DNA of 64,000 bases from Schizophyllum amplum (GCA_007026445.1 VDMD01000009.1:620001-684000); one strand, 5' to 3'; counted from the first letter of the stretch, positions 10,476 to 22,960 are shown. Program-made: numbers and translations. Notes: generated by a model not told the origin, from the letters alone.

Positions 10476-12816
10476 GTTGGGTTGTGTGAGCCGACTTATA
10501 TATGCATATATGCGCTTTCGTGGACGCTGGGGGCGCGCGAAGAGATGGTGGCGGAGAACAAGACGCGTGAGTTGAGCAGTTGTTGAGTAACTTTAAGTAT
10601 GACGCGCTGCGCTTGAACAAATACGCTTGGACGTCCAGGAAAGGAACCCTTTGTTTTCCTTCCTGGGCTTCACGCTCAAGCTCATCCAACTCATCGTCCG
10701 GCTATCAGTCATGCCCCTACTTCAGCTTTCTCTGAGAGGCTCCTGAATTTTGGCCACCCTGTAACCTCTATCTGTCCCATCTGCCGATCCTGGGCCGAGT
10801 TCTTTTGATTGCGCAGCGAATTACGCGGCCACGGTCATGATCATCCCCTCGGTGTAGCGCGTCTAGCCAAGCTTCACTCAAGCACTTCATTCCTCCGCCT
10901 CCGCCCACGCATCCAAGAATTCCCCAGCAATAAATGTCACTCCGATTTCTGTTTCTCAATATAGCTCTCGCTCTGTATGCTCATAGTCGGCAGGACGCTC
11001 GCGCGGCCACAACATATGTTTGAAGCCATCCCTGTACGCCGGCGTATGTATGCGGTCACCCACGAAGATGTGCGTTCTGGATTGGTGGCGTCTGTCAAGC
11101 CCACCTATGAAGCTGTGGGGCTTTCTGAGCACCTTGTTGACCGACTGTGGACGTCTCTGTGCAAACACGATGGTGCAGGCGATATTGTGGCACCGGCCTG
11201 CGCACCATGCGTGTGTGTGCCTTCAACAGCTACTCCAGCATGTCAAGATGCCCTGGTCAACTTTGAAGCTGGTAGGTCTCATGCCCGTCGCCGAGCGTGC
11301 ACCATCCTGGTGGGTGCTCCGTTACTTGAATGCCGTCCCCCGCCAAGTAACTGAACAGCCAGCCTTGTGCATGTTTGACCACTTAATTAATGATCAGTGG
11401 GCGACGTTACTCGTATCGGCCTCATGCCTTACGTTGAACATACTGGACGTCGCAATGCGGGACCGACATTCGGATACACAGCAGCATATGACGCCCAAGG
11501 ATTCCTACCTTGAGCAACTCTCACGGACAGTGATCAAGACACGCAGCATGCAATCCCCTCAGATGCATATGCGCCGTCAATCTTCCGGCTCCAGTATGAC
11601 TTACACATCGTCGCGTCTGTCCAATGAGTCTTATATTCCTGTCGATGTGCATGCTCTCAAATGAACTCTGCAAAGAAAGCGAGCCCGCAGATCATTAAAT
11701 CTGCAAGATTGATTCCCTAGAGGATCGACGTGAGCCTGTCGATGTATAGAATTATAGCACTCCCTCTAGCGCTAGCGGAGGAACTAGAGAATTTTCGACA
11801 GTCCCAGGTCGACTCACAGGTCACGGGAAAAGTCAACCGCCACAAAAACCGTGCGATCCAAGCGCGATCACATCTCACCCGCCATCACGTCCCGAATCCT
11901 TGTCACGAGCTGCCATTGTCCTCCGCGTTCCGCTCTCCGGGCCCAACGGACTGCTCTCCTTTCTGCCGTTTGGACGACATTGACGCGTCTGGGCAATCTG
12001 GGCGACTTGGAGTCTTGCCCAACAATACGTCTCCGTCTCCCCGACATCGACCGGCTTTCCTAAATTCATTCAAGCATATGAATGGTGCTGTGTGTTCCTC
12101 ATGCGTGGTGTTCGAGGATAAGATGAGAGGGGCGCAATGAAGATGTGAGGGGTGCGACGCAGATGAGATGAAGATGGCACGGGCGCAATGCCACACCACA
12201 GCCGGCTCTGCAATACGACTGCCGGTTCTGTTCTGTGGGTTCCCCCTGGTCAAACATGAGGTCAAACTGCACGCAGGACCGCCTGGCCAAACGTTGAACA
12301 TCGAACTCACGGCCAGACACTGATAATAGCATGGTCAAACGCTGAATCTGGACGAGCGATGTGCTCCGACGGCTCTGTCATCATTCTCGGTCCACCGGCC
12401 ACACTGGGCTGCTATCCTGCTGTGGGGGTCCCCGCCGGACAGCCACGACATACTCGGATCGGACACGGAGACGTCTCCCAGAATGACATCCCGTGCGATC
12501 GGGCACGCCCCGTCCTGTCCATGGAGCCGCCCAATGCAATGTCTGCCGTGTCGCGAGCCTCGCTGCCACCGTAAACGGCCTGCATTAGCACCTCATCTGC
12601 GGCAGTCTGCACGTCTACATTCCCGGCTGCGAGCCCGGTATATAAAGCCCGCGAAGAAGGATCGAATGCTCGTCACCTCACCCCAGCCCTTCTCCGATAG
12701 CGCGCCTCCGCACCGTGGTCTCCTATCCACGACCCGCCTTGCTTTCGACCCCCACGTCCCGTCTAATCTCCACCGTCTCTCTCGCTGCGCGTGCAATCTA
12801 GCTCTCATCGCTTGCT
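10476..12816. other. Intergenic; one unrecognised open frame at 11020-11664 (+)
   Basis: About 2.3 kb between the transporter start and the terpene synthase. The longest open frame (11020-11664, 214 codons) has a Met/Ser/His-rich C-terminal tail and no recognisable domain. Its layout faintly recalls the tail of Agaricomycete multi-pass proteins, so a decayed gene is possible. A Met at 10934 opens a short signal-peptide-like stretch that soon stops. Nothing here is firm. Confidence 0.3.
12639..12646 (+). promoter_or_regulatory. TATA box of the terpene synthase
   Basis: TATATAAA inside CGGTATATAAAGCC, 171 bp before the ATG at 12817 and followed by a pyrimidine-rich leader. Position and consensus suit an RNA polymerase II core promoter. 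Confidence 0.6.
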
Positions 12817-14035
12817 ATGTCTCCCTCTGCTATCCCCCCCCGCGCCGCCGCCGCCGCCGCCGGGCCCACACCTACCAAGTTCACCCTACCCGATCTCGTC
12901 TCGCACTGCGGGTTCAAGCTGCGCATAAACCGGCACCGCAAGCAGGTCACGTCCGAGACCAAGCGTTGGCTCTTCCAGGGCGATAACCTGGTCGGGAAGG
13001 CGCGCGACCGCTACCACGGCCTCAAGGCCGGGTTGCTCACCGCGATGTGCTACCCGGACGCCGGGGCGCCACAGCTGCGCGTCTGCAACGACTACCTTAC
13101 CTACCTCTTCCACCTCGACAACCTTTCGGACGACATGGACAATTACGGGACGACGACCACCGCGGACGTCGTGCTCAACTCCCTCTACCACCCGTACTCG
13201 TACCGCTGCCCGGCGCGTGTCGGACGGATGACCCGCGAGTGCGTAATCTACCTTCAGTTGTGCATGGAGAGAAGGCTGACGCGCGGGATAGCTTTTACAA
13301 AAGGATGCTGCCCACGGCGTCGCGGGGGTGCCAGCAACGCTTCATCGAGACGTTCGATTTCTTCTTCCAGAGCGTAACGCAGCAGGCGATAGACCGCGCC
13401 TCAGGTGTCATCCCCGACCTCGAATCCTATGTAGCGCTCCGGCGAGACACCTCCGGTACGTGCGACTCCCCGCCCTGGCCCCTCCGGTCATCTGGCTAAT
13501 TTATTCTGGTCGCGCAGGCTGCAAGCCATGCTGGGCGCTCATCGAGTACGCCAACAACCTCGATATCCCAGACGAGGTGATGGATCACCCCGTCCTTCGT
13601 GATCTCGGCGAAGCCGCGAACGACCTCGTCACATGGTCCAATGTGCGTCTGCCGCGCTTGTTGCACGCGCTTTCCCACCACTGACACCACCCGCAGGACA
13701 TCTTCTCGTACAATGTCGAGCAGTCGAAGGGCGACACGCACAACATGATCCCCGTTGTGATGCACGAGCGCGGGCTGGATCTGCAGGCCGCCGTCGATTT
13801 TGTCGGAGAACTTTGCAAGCAGACGATCGACCGCTTCACTCACGCGCGGGCGAGCCTTCCGTCCTGGGGTCCGGAGATCGACCGAGACGTGCAGGTTTAC
13901 GCGGACGGGCTCGTGTCGTGGATGGTGGGCTCGCTGCACTGGTCGTTTGAGACCGAGCGGTACTTCGGGAAGGAGGGGCGCGCGGTGAAGCAATCACAGG
14001 TCGTGCACCTGCTGCCGCGCCGCGAGAGTGCCTGA
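12817..14035 (+). CDS. Sesquiterpene synthase (class I terpene cyclase)
   Basis: Cyclises farnesyl diphosphate to a sesquiterpene, product not predictable. Four exons (12817-13238, 13292-13455, 13518-13642, 13697-14035) give 349 residues, typical for basidiomycete enzymes. The Asp-rich metal motif is DNLSD at residues 101-105, followed by DMD. The NSE triad is N237, S241 and E245 (NDIFSYNVE); the exon 3/4 junction falls between N237 and D238, so it is visible only after splicing. The conserved GCKPCWALIEYANNL segment and a C-terminal WSFETERYFG with the Arg-Tyr pair are present. A CGCCGCC run encodes an N-terminal Ala stretch. No prenyltransferase or P450 lies beside it; the MFS gene upstream may be unrelated. 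Confidence 0.92.
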
Positions 14036-14708
14036 TTCGTCTGCTGTACCTTGCACGCCGCAACGCGCGAGTCGCGTGTCTACCGTATGTTTCTCCTATT
14101 CTCAGCTTTCGTGATGGTTTTGACGGAGCGTTGCACAGAGTTCTGAACGTCACATCGGATAACCGCCGGTGCCGGTGTCGCACTGCTATCCTCTTCCCGC
14201 CTCCGCCGCTGTCCAGTCTGGCTGTCCAGTCTAGTAGTAGACCGGTCATCTCTCTGTCGTTGTTTTGTTTGAGTTCAGGTTTTGTAGTCTTTATATCTGT
14301 CCTGCTTCCACCCTGCTGTCCCGGGCACTACTATACAGTGGAGTATACATGCTGGTCTATTATCTCTGTCCCAATTTATCGTACATACGTTTATAGTCTA
14401 TAAACTACCTGTAGTAACACGCACACTCCTTTATCGCTGCGCTACAGCTGCTATCGTTACCTAATTCTATCGAATGCTTTGGCGGGTCAAAGGGAAGAAA
14501 GTTCTCAGGTCGCCGACAGCGAAAGATGGAAATTAAGGGCGGGGGAATCTACATATTCCTGGTGTACTATACATACACTTTTCCATGTGAATGAGACGGC
14601 GACTTTCATTTTCAGAAGCTTGCAGAACGCTGCAGGGGCATTGCAGGGGCCACGCCGAGTTTGCGCCTGAATTCGAACATTACCCCGCGTGATCGGCAAT
14701 GACCGAAT

Positions 14709-14719
14709 CGGATGATCGG
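14709..14719 (+). promoter_or_regulatory. Candidate upstream element CGGATGATCGG (PWP2)
   Basis: An 11-bp word about 93 bp upstream of the PWP2 ATG that recurs upstream of MAK5 (21162-21172). A second GTGATCG lies 20 bp before it. Function inferred only from sharing between two ribosome-biogenesis genes. Confidence 0.35.
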
Positions 14720-14811
14720 CCCGGATGTAGGCGCGATCGCAAAATTCTGAGCGCTTGTTCAGTTCCGTCTCGTCGGTGGTGTCTTTGCGCCCCCCCTCCC
14801 CCCTCCTCAAA

Positions 14812-17773
14812 ATGAAGTCCAACTTCAAAGTGTGGTTCTCTGCAACTCGTACATGATATCCTCAACTGAACTTTCGATCTAGTTTAGCAACATATGCGGG
14901 ACAGTCTACAGACAAGGGAACATCGTCTTCACTGCCGACGGCAATAGCCTGTTGAGCCCAGTGAGGAATCGTGTATCGGTCTTTGATCTCGTCAAGTGCG
15001 TGGTGTGCTCCTTTTTTGCGTATATATACTGACCGATGACTTAGCAACAAATCCTTTACGTTCCCCTTTGAGAACCGCAAGAACATCGCGACGCTAGCGT
15101 TGAGCCCCGATGGCAATGTTCTGCTGAGCATAGATGATGGTGCGTGCGACTCTTTGGATAGGTACAGGGCGCTAATGGGCGCAGATGGTCGCTCGCTTCT
15201 CGTAAACTTCAAGCGAGGCGTCGTACTGCATCACTTCAACTTCGGCAAACCAGTCAGGGATGCGAAGTTCTCTCCCGATGGAAAGTGCGTGGCCCGCCTC
15301 GAAGCTCTAGATCTTTTGATCTGACTCTGTGCGGTAGATTCATTGCAGTCACCCATGGCTCGCATATCAAGGTTTGGCATACCCCGAATTACCTTGCCAG
15401 AGAATTTGCACCCTTCAATCTGCATCGCACGTATACCGGGCATCACGACGATGTGCTCAGCATCCAGTGGTCGCCGGATTCAAAGTGTGTGGACACCTCC
15501 GCCTCCACCTTGTTGATGACTGACTGCTCGCAGATGCTTCATCACCACCTCGCGGGATATGACTGCACGTCTCTTCACCCTGAACCCCCTTGAGGGCTTC
15601 CGCCCGAAGACCTTCGCAGGTCATAGGGACGCTGTACTTGGGGCCTTCTTCTCGAAGGATGGCACAACAGTAAGCATATCGTACGCCAGCTGAAGGGCAA
15701 CCCTTACTTACGCGTGTTAGATTTACACCGTCAGCCGCGACGGTGCAGTCTTCACTTGGAAGGAGAAAGCGTCCGAAGATGACTCCGACGCCGAACAGCC
15801 CGTCGCCTCGACCTCCTCTGACCCCAACTACATTGCCAACACCCGCTGGGGCGTCCTCGAACGCCACTACTTCAATCAGCCCGGAACGAAAGTCGTCTGC
15901 ACCTCCTTCCACCCCACCACAAACCTCCTCATCGTCGGCTTTTCCACTGGCGTCTTCGGGCTGTGGGAGATGCCCGCGTTCACGAATATACAGACGCTCA
16001 GCGTGTCCCAGGAGAAGATCTCGTCTGTCACGATCAACGCCACGGGCGAGTGGCTCGCGTTCGGCGCGAAAAAGCTGGGGCAGCTACTCGTGTGGGAGTG
16101 GCAGTCCGAGTCGTACGTGCTCAAGCAGCAGGGGCATTATTACGATATGAACACGGTGGCGTATGCGCCGGACGGGCAGACGGTGGCGACGGGCGGCGAC
16201 GACGGGAAGGTCAAGATTTGGTCGACGCACACCGGGTTTTGCTCGGTCACGTTCTCTGAGCATAGCGCGCCCATATCTGCGGTCGCGTTCGCCAAACAGG
16301 GTTCGGTATTGTTCTCTGCTTCCTTGGACGGCACGGTGCGAGCGTTCGACCTCGTACGGTACCGCAACTTCCGCACCTTTACGTCGCCCTCGCCCGTGCA
16401 GTTCGCAAGCCTAGCAGTGGACCCATCGGGCGAGGTCGTCGCTGCTGGCTCGTCTGACTCCTTCGAGGTTTTCATGTGGTCTGTGCAGACCGGCCGCTTA
16501 CTTGACGTCCTCACCGGTCACGAAGCCCCCGTCTGCACGCTCGACTTCACCCCCTCCGGCGCCAACCAGCTTGCCAGCGGATCCTGGGATCGGACTATTC
16601 GCGTCTGGAACGTCTTCGGCCGCTCACACGCCGTCGAGCCCATCACTCTCAGCTCGGACGTCCTCGCCGTCGCGTATCGCCCCGACGGCCGCGAGCTCGC
16701 CGTCGCTACGCTCGACGGCCAGATCACCCTCTTCGACGCGGACGGCAAGCAGACGAACGCGATTCAGGGCCGCAATGATATTGCTGGCGGCAGGCGGCAG
16801 GACGACCGCATTACGGCGGCAAATAACGCGTCGGGCAAGGCCTTCACGAGCCTAGCATACACGGCCGACGGTCGCTGCGTGCTTGCGGGCGGGAACAGCA
16901 AATACGTTGTGCTATACGACGTGCGCGAGGGCGGCGGGACTATGGTCAAGAAGTTCCAGATCTCGCAGAACCTCTCGCTGGACGGTACGGAGGAGTTCCT
17001 GGACAATCGACGCGTGAACGAGGCGGGGATCAATGTGGATACGATAGACACGCGCGGGGACGAGAGCGACTTGGAAGACCGCATGGACACAAGTCTGCCT
17101 GGCGCGGCTCGAGGCGCGGGCGACTTGTCGAAGCGCAAGTACAAGCAGGAGGCGCGCACCAAGTGCGTACGCTTCTCGCCCACGGGCCGTGCATGGGCGG
17201 CCGCGTCGACGGAGGGCCTGCTCATCTACTCGCTCGACGACACCGTCATGTTCGACCCGTTCGACCTCTCGATCGACCTCACGCCGCAGGCTGTCGTGGC
17301 CGTGCTGGCCAACCGCGAGTTTCTCAAGGCACTCGTGATGGCTTTCCGATTGAACGAGAAGGCTCTAATCCAGCGCGTGTACGAGAACGTACCACGGGAG
17401 GACATCCGTCTCGTCGCCCGGCAAGTGCCCGTGCTATACGTGCCACCACTCCTCCGCTTCATCGGCGAGCATTTTGAGCGCAGCCCGCATCTCGAGTTCG
17501 ACCTGCTGTGGACGAACGCGCTGCTCATGACCCATGGGCGCTACCTCAAGGACCACTCGGGGGAGTTCGCCAGCGTATACCGCACGGTGCAGAAGGCGCT
17601 TGCGGACGTTGAGCGCACGCTGTCAAAACTGTGAGTGGGCCAAGCCTCGAGCGTAGAACCCCCTTTCTCATGACCGTTGCAGCTGCGAAGAGAACATGTC
17701 GACGCTGTCCTTCTTGCATGATCAGGCTACTGTCAGAGAGCAGCAGGAGGACACCGAGATGGTGGGAGCATGA
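14812..17773 (+). CDS. PWP2: PWP2/UTP1, WD40 component of the U3 small-subunit processome
   Basis: Nucleolar WD-repeat scaffold of the UTP-B complex, needed for early 18S pre-rRNA processing. A first exon of only 18 nt (14812-14829, MKSNFK) splices to 14883 to restore KFSNICGTVYRQGNIVFT, the PWP2 start. Further joins give FDLVNNKSFTFPFENRK and LSIDDDGRSLLVNFKRG. WD repeats run through the protein (HGSHIKVWHTPNYLAREFAPF, TGGDDGKVKIWSTHTGF, ASGSWDRTIRVWNVF). An acidic insertion (GDESDLEDRMD) is followed by the PWP2-specific C-terminal helical domain (LTPQAVVAVLANREFLKALVMAFRLNE), and the last exon ends DQATVREQQEDTEMVGA. About 900 residues. The 3' end lies 131 bp from that of MAK5, in tail-to-tail orientation. 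Confidence 0.93.
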
Positions 17774-17904
17774 CAGGATTACCCGTCTCTGTAGAAGTAG
17801 TCGCTGAGTAGTTGTACACACAGTATACAAACAGCGCAGACGAAGACCGCGCGTACAGTCATAAGCAGTACACAAGAACACCAGATGCGTACACAGGAAG
17901 GCAT

Positions 17905-20900
17905 TCAAGCCGCAGAGGGCTGCTTCTTCCTTTTCTTCGTATGCACAAGATCGTTGCGCGCCTCCGACTTCTTCAGCCCAATGAGCGCTTCGTTGCCTGC
18001 GGCGCATCCCTGTCAGCTCGTTGCCCACGCCGCACAGACGAACCAGTCCACTCACTATCGCCTGCGAGCAAATCGTCCACGATGGGCCGGCTTCCTGACG
18101 TGATGTACCGCGTCGACACGCCGCGCGCGACGAGCGGCTGGGCGAGCAGCACCCTCAGCTGGGCCTTGAGCGCCGCCGTCTTCCCGTCCGCCACCTTCTT
18201 CTGCCGCTTGCTCGGCGCTTCGCTCTCCGACTCGCTAAGAAGCGGCATTGACGCTTAGCGAAAGGGATTGATGAGGGACAAAGCGACTGGAGACTTACGA
18301 CATGAAGTCGGAGTCGAGTTCAACCTCGAGCGCGTCTGCGGCCTCGCGCATCCACTTGCGGTCGTGCTTCTCCTTCTTAGCGCGGTGGTGGGCGGTGTCG
18401 ATCTGCTTGGCGAGCTGGATGCGGGCTTTGAGCTTGTCGAACAGACCGCGTTCTACCGGTAGTTCGGGGATGTCGTCGAATTCTGGTAGTTCCTGAGTAT
18501 TTGGGGTGACTGAAGCCAGCTGAACAACAACTTACGCCGCCCGACGCTATTGAGTAGGGTGCGCGCGACCTTCCGCTCATCCGGCGCGCACATGAGCATG
18601 CTGAACCCAGCCGCATTCGCGCGCGCTGTACGCCCGTTCCGATGGATGTACGTGTCCGCGGAGCGCGGGACCTGATAGTGCAGAACATGGTCCACCGCCG
18701 GGATGTCCAGCCCACGCGCGGCGATGTCCGTCGCCAGGAGCACGCAGTTTGGTGTCGACTTGAAGCTGGTAGTCGTAACATATCAGCCGGCGTTCGCCGC
18801 GTCCAAAAAGGAACTCTGAGACTAACCGATCCAGGTTCTTCAGCCGTTGCCTCTGCTCCAGCTGCGAGTGCAGTGGGTATGCCTTCACCTCCAACAGCTC
18901 CAAAAGAGGTAGCAAGCGCCGGATGCCGTCGATGGCGGAGAGGAATACGAGCGAGCGCCCGGGGTAGCGCAACAGGAAGTAGTACAGGTAGACGTCCTAG
19001 AAGATATGACAAAGTGTCAGATACGATAGATGCGAAAGGTTAGGTGCGTGCTAGGCAAGCAGCGGTGCCAGACGAGCCTTATCTGGGACGAGGCACTCTA
19101 TTTTGCTCTCCTTCAGGGTAGACACGACGCCACCCTCCGGGCTGAGATCGATCACCTCCGGCTCCGGGTCGCGGAAGTCGAGGCGCATCAGGAGGTCGTC
19201 TGGTGGTTTGTGAGCATGGACGAATCGGAAAGGGTAGGCGAGCTGGGGAGGGAGCAAACCGAGAAGGGAAAGTGTATCGGGAAGGAAAAGCGGGTTGAGT
19301 AGGAGAGCGTAATGCGAAGGAGATACATATCGGGCAAGGGAGGGAGTAATGGCGCACCTAGCGTAGAAGCGGGCGCCGCGCGCGGTTTGCGGCTCTTCCC
19401 GGGAGGTTTGCGCCTCTTCAGATTGCGCTGAAGATCCTTCGACAGGGTGGCGGAGAATACAAAGGTCTGGAGGCCGTCTTGGACGTCGGCTTCGTCCTCT
19501 TCGCTGTCGTCCTCTTCGTCGCCTTCGGTCTGGATTTGGTCGTTCCTTTCGACAGAGTCAGTGGCTGCGCAGGAGAGGAGGACGGACATGCGACATACTT
19601 GTTGGCTCTCAGAGTCAGGCGGAGAACGTTGTCCAGCTCAGCAAAATGACCGGCTTCAATCATGCGGTCCGCTTCGTCTAGGACGAGGAACTTGAGGTTC
19701 TTGATGTTGTTTGCAAGGTCGTCATCCTATTCCGCGTCAGCAATTGCATGTCGATCCTACGCAAGACTCGTACTCTCTTACCTCTTGAATCACGTCCCAC
19801 AACCGTCCCGGAGTCGCCACAAGCACATCAACTCCCCGCGAAAGGATACGCTTCTGCTTCTGCAGCGACATCCCACCAACGATGGTCGCAACGCTCACTG
19901 GTGGCGGAGCCTTGCGCGCCGCCGGATCACTCTCCTTGGCGTCCTTGCCGCCCTTCTTCTTTTGCTTCTTCGCGGGTTTGCCGGGCGTCTCATTCTTGAC
20001 CTCAGACTTCGACGCATCGGCCCCAGATTTCGGCGCCTCCTCCACGGTGTTCAAGCACGCGTTCAGGTGCGAGGAGACCTGTAGCGCGAGTTCGCGCGTC
20101 GGAGCGAGGACAAGGGCGCGCACGGGGCGCTTCTCGCCACTCTCTGATACATGTGGGTGTTGCAGGAGGTGGTGCAGAATGGGCAGGCCGTATGCGAGGG
20201 TTTTGCCCGAGCCCTTGAGTCGCGTCAGCGTAGTACTCGTGTAGAAATGTGACGTAGCATACGGTTTGTGCGACGCCGACGACATCGCGACCGGACAGCG
20301 CTGGTGGAAAGGCGGCGGACTGTATGGGCGTTGGGGAGGAGAATTTGCGCGCTTGTAGGGTCTTGAGTAACTGTGGGTGCAATGCGAAAGGTTCCCATTC
20401 TTCGAAGGTGCTGATGTCTACGCATAAAGTCAGCATTTGGGAGGGAATGATAGGAAGGAGGCGTACCTGCGTCCAATGCGATCACGTCCCCGTCGGCGAG
20501 ACGGCTGCCCTCTGCTTTCAATGATACGTCTTCCATTCCATCTTCACTTGGTGTACCGGCGTCGTTCTCCTGTGCACCATCTTCTGCTATTTCCATTCCT
20601 TCGAAGTCAGGCACTGTCACCGCATTAGCAAGCTCTTCCGGTCGTCCGTAATTGCTGCTCTCACCGTCCCCCAGCTCTGACGGCGATGGTTCCTGGTCCA
20701 CATCCTCCTCGCCTTCCTCTGCACCCTCTAGATCGCCGAGCTCTGCCATATCAAAGTCTTCCTCCTTACCCCCTTCCGCGCGTAACACCTACCTCGCGCG
20801 TTAGCTCTACCCTGCATGCTTCCTACCCAAGAGCAACTCACATTAAACCGCGCCACCCTTCCCCCTGCCGTCTCCTCATACACCACTTCCACGCCCTCCA

Positions 20901-21057
20901 CCTCTTCCAGTCCCAGAATACCGTCGTCCCCGTCCAGCCCTGCCACAGCGGGCCGCTTCACAGTCTTCCAGGGTAGATCATCCGGGTTTTTGTGCACGAT
21001 CTTCGTCTTCTTCCGGGACCCCTCGACGTTCTTTGCCGGTGACTTGCGTTTTCCCAT
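17905..21057 (-). CDS. MAK5: MAK5/DDX24-type DEAD-box ATP-dependent RNA helicase
   Basis: Nucleolar RNA helicase for 60S subunit biogenesis. The N-terminus is basic ([17 protein letters not shown]), followed by an acidic linker. Helicase motifs in order after splicing: Q motif [19 protein letters not shown]; motif I AQTGSGKT, assembled across an intron; Ia [12 protein letters not shown]; Ib with VATPGRL; motif II written LDEAD; motif III SAT in [54 protein letters not shown]. The long insertion after motif Ia ([22 protein letters not shown]) and the late SAT region with a DDSEEDE-rich segment are characteristic of MAK5/DDX24. The C-terminus is Lys-rich ([10 protein letters not shown]). At least eight exons. 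Start at 21057 chosen because it begins the conserved N-terminus. Confidence 0.92.
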
Positions 21058-21161
21058 CGTTCTCGGTAAGCCTAGAGAGGTAGCAAGGGAGGACCAGAGC
21101 AATGAAACAAGAAGTTCGCTGTGCTTTGCGCGCTCAGCAGGCGATGTGCAGTGATCGAGGA

Positions 21162-21172
21162 CGGATGATCGG
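21162..21172 (+). promoter_or_regulatory. Candidate upstream element CGGATGATCGG (MAK5)
   Basis: Same 11-bp word as at 14709-14719, about 105 bp upstream of the MAK5 ATG on the opposite strand, again with a GTGATCG just before it. Candidate regulatory site only. Confidence 0.35.
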
Positions 21173-21910
21173 TCGGAATATCGGCCCGAGTTACTTTCCC
21201 AGGACTGATGAAAAGTCGAACATGGGCGTGACTCACGCGTCATCACGACCACTGACCAGGGATTTTCACCCATTTTCGTTTCGCCTGGCAATGATCCATG
21301 CGATCTGCGCTTCTGCCTCTTGTGGTCTGGTTTTTCATGGACATCCGCTCCTCGTGCGATTTGCGCTCCTACCAGTTGTGGACCGGTCTTTATCATTATG
21401 AACGTCTACCATGTGCGCGGGAGACGTCCTGTCAACAGCTCGTCTATTTGTGAGGATTTTCTGCGGCCGAGCTGGGTCGCCAAGCTTATCCCTCGAGTCG
21501 AACCTAGCTCTAATGAAGCTTTGCCAGTCCTTCCGCTCGTCACCTATCCGAGCGTGACTGCAGGTGTCGATGACAGGCATCCGTTGCTGGCTCCACCACC
21601 AAGTCGAAGACCTTGCTTCTAGCCCGCCTCGTTCCAGCCCTCTCTCACGCCCTCGCAACCTGCTCGTCTCTTGCTTGCTTTCCTCACCCTATACTAATCC
21701 TGTCCTCAGCCTATATCCTCGGCGCCCCCTCGGGCTTCAGCTCGCAACTTCACCCGTTACTCGTTCCCTCTCGCATCCCTCGCATCGCTTGTCACGGATA
21801 ACTACCCTTGAGTACCCCAACTCTGTCACTCGCACACACCTCCTCGCGGGAGTCCCGTAGTCCGAAGTCCCGCGCCGGCCCGCCCCACTCCGAGGGACCT
21901 TTGGGTTGAC

Positions 21911-22190
21911 AAGCTGCCTCCCTCCGCTCCGTAACCTGTCCTCCCACTCCGCAGACCGCCTCCCCATTTCCGAGTTGCTCTTGGACAAATTGTTCCGCAC
22001 GATGACCCCTCCCTCGCAACTCCCGAACAAACTGCCTTCTCACTTCGTGAATCGCCTCTCCGCTCCACATACAGCCTCCCCTCTTCGTAAACCGCTTCCC
22101 CTCTTCGTAAATCGCCTCCCCTCCTCGTAACGCTCCCGGACAAACTGCCTGTCCACTCCATAAACTCTACCTCCTACTCCACAGATGGAC
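21911..22190. repeat. Minisatellite, about 20-bp unit (CTCTTCGTAAATCGCCTCCC)
   Basis: Clear 20-bp periodicity from 22041 to 22130 (CACTTCGTGA, CTCTTCGTAA, CTCTTCGTAA and CTCCTCGTAA blocks), with decayed copies on both sides. Confidence 0.7.
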
Positions 22191-22205
22191 CACGAGTGAA
22201 CACGT

Positions 22206-22370
22206 TGAGATTCAGAAAGGGTTCTCGACCTGCTGTACCGACAAGGGCCTCCCGACCTGCTCCACAGCCTCCGCCGACAAGGCCTCCCGCCTGCTCCACC
22301 GACAAGAACCTCCCGACCTGCTCTACTTACCGAGAAAGCTCCTTGACCTGCTTCAAGCGGGTACCGGCGG
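22206..22370. repeat. Minisatellite, CCTCCCGACCTGCTCCACCG-like unit
   Basis: Four or five imperfect copies of a roughly 30-bp unit built from GACCTGCT and CCGACAAG blocks. Confidence 0.6.
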
Positions 22371-22659
22371 ACGCCTCTCTGCCGCCAAGCCGTCAGAATC
22401 ATTGACTTCTCTGCGCAAGCTCGTACTCTAGCACGTGTAGGCTGTGGGTCCAGCAGTCTTGGCGCCGTCCCACGCGCCGCTTTGGGTCCAACCACACGCG
22501 ATCCAACCAGCCACGAGCGCCGCGGATTCATCTCGTAGACGGCGAGTCACCTCTCGAATGCACGTGTATTGGGGCGATCATGGCCGTAGTATGACAAGGT
22601 TCCGACAGAAGCTCAGTATATGTCGCTGCAAACCGCCAATTGCAAGACCTCGGCTCGCT

Positions 22660-22960
22660 GATGCAGTCCGATGGTTCTCGATGATAGGTGGCATACATTC
22701 CAGTTCGATAGCCGACGTACAATCCAGTCCGATAGCCGATGTAGAGACCAGTCCTAATGAGTCGCCACATCCCAATCCGATGGTCCTCGAATCCCACTTT
22801 GATCCTCGAAGCCCATTCCGATGGGTCGCCGCATCTCACTCCGATAGTCCACTCTGAGGGTCCTCGATATCCAAGTCCGATGCGCTCGATAACCCAGTAA
22901 GCTCGTCGATAGCCCGGTTCGGCCCCCTCTCTCGATATCCCAGCCCGATGGGCTCGATAT
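22660..22960. repeat. Degenerate repeat based on TCCGATGG / CTCGATA
   Basis: About a dozen irregular copies of a roughly 20-25 bp unit containing CAGTCCGATAGCC, CCGATGG or TCCTCGA-type sequence. Old and diverged. Confidence 0.55.

Noticed and set aside
10496..10512. CTTATATATGCATATATGC as an independent palindromic regulatory site
   Set aside because: Best explained as the TATA region of the minus-strand MFS gene.
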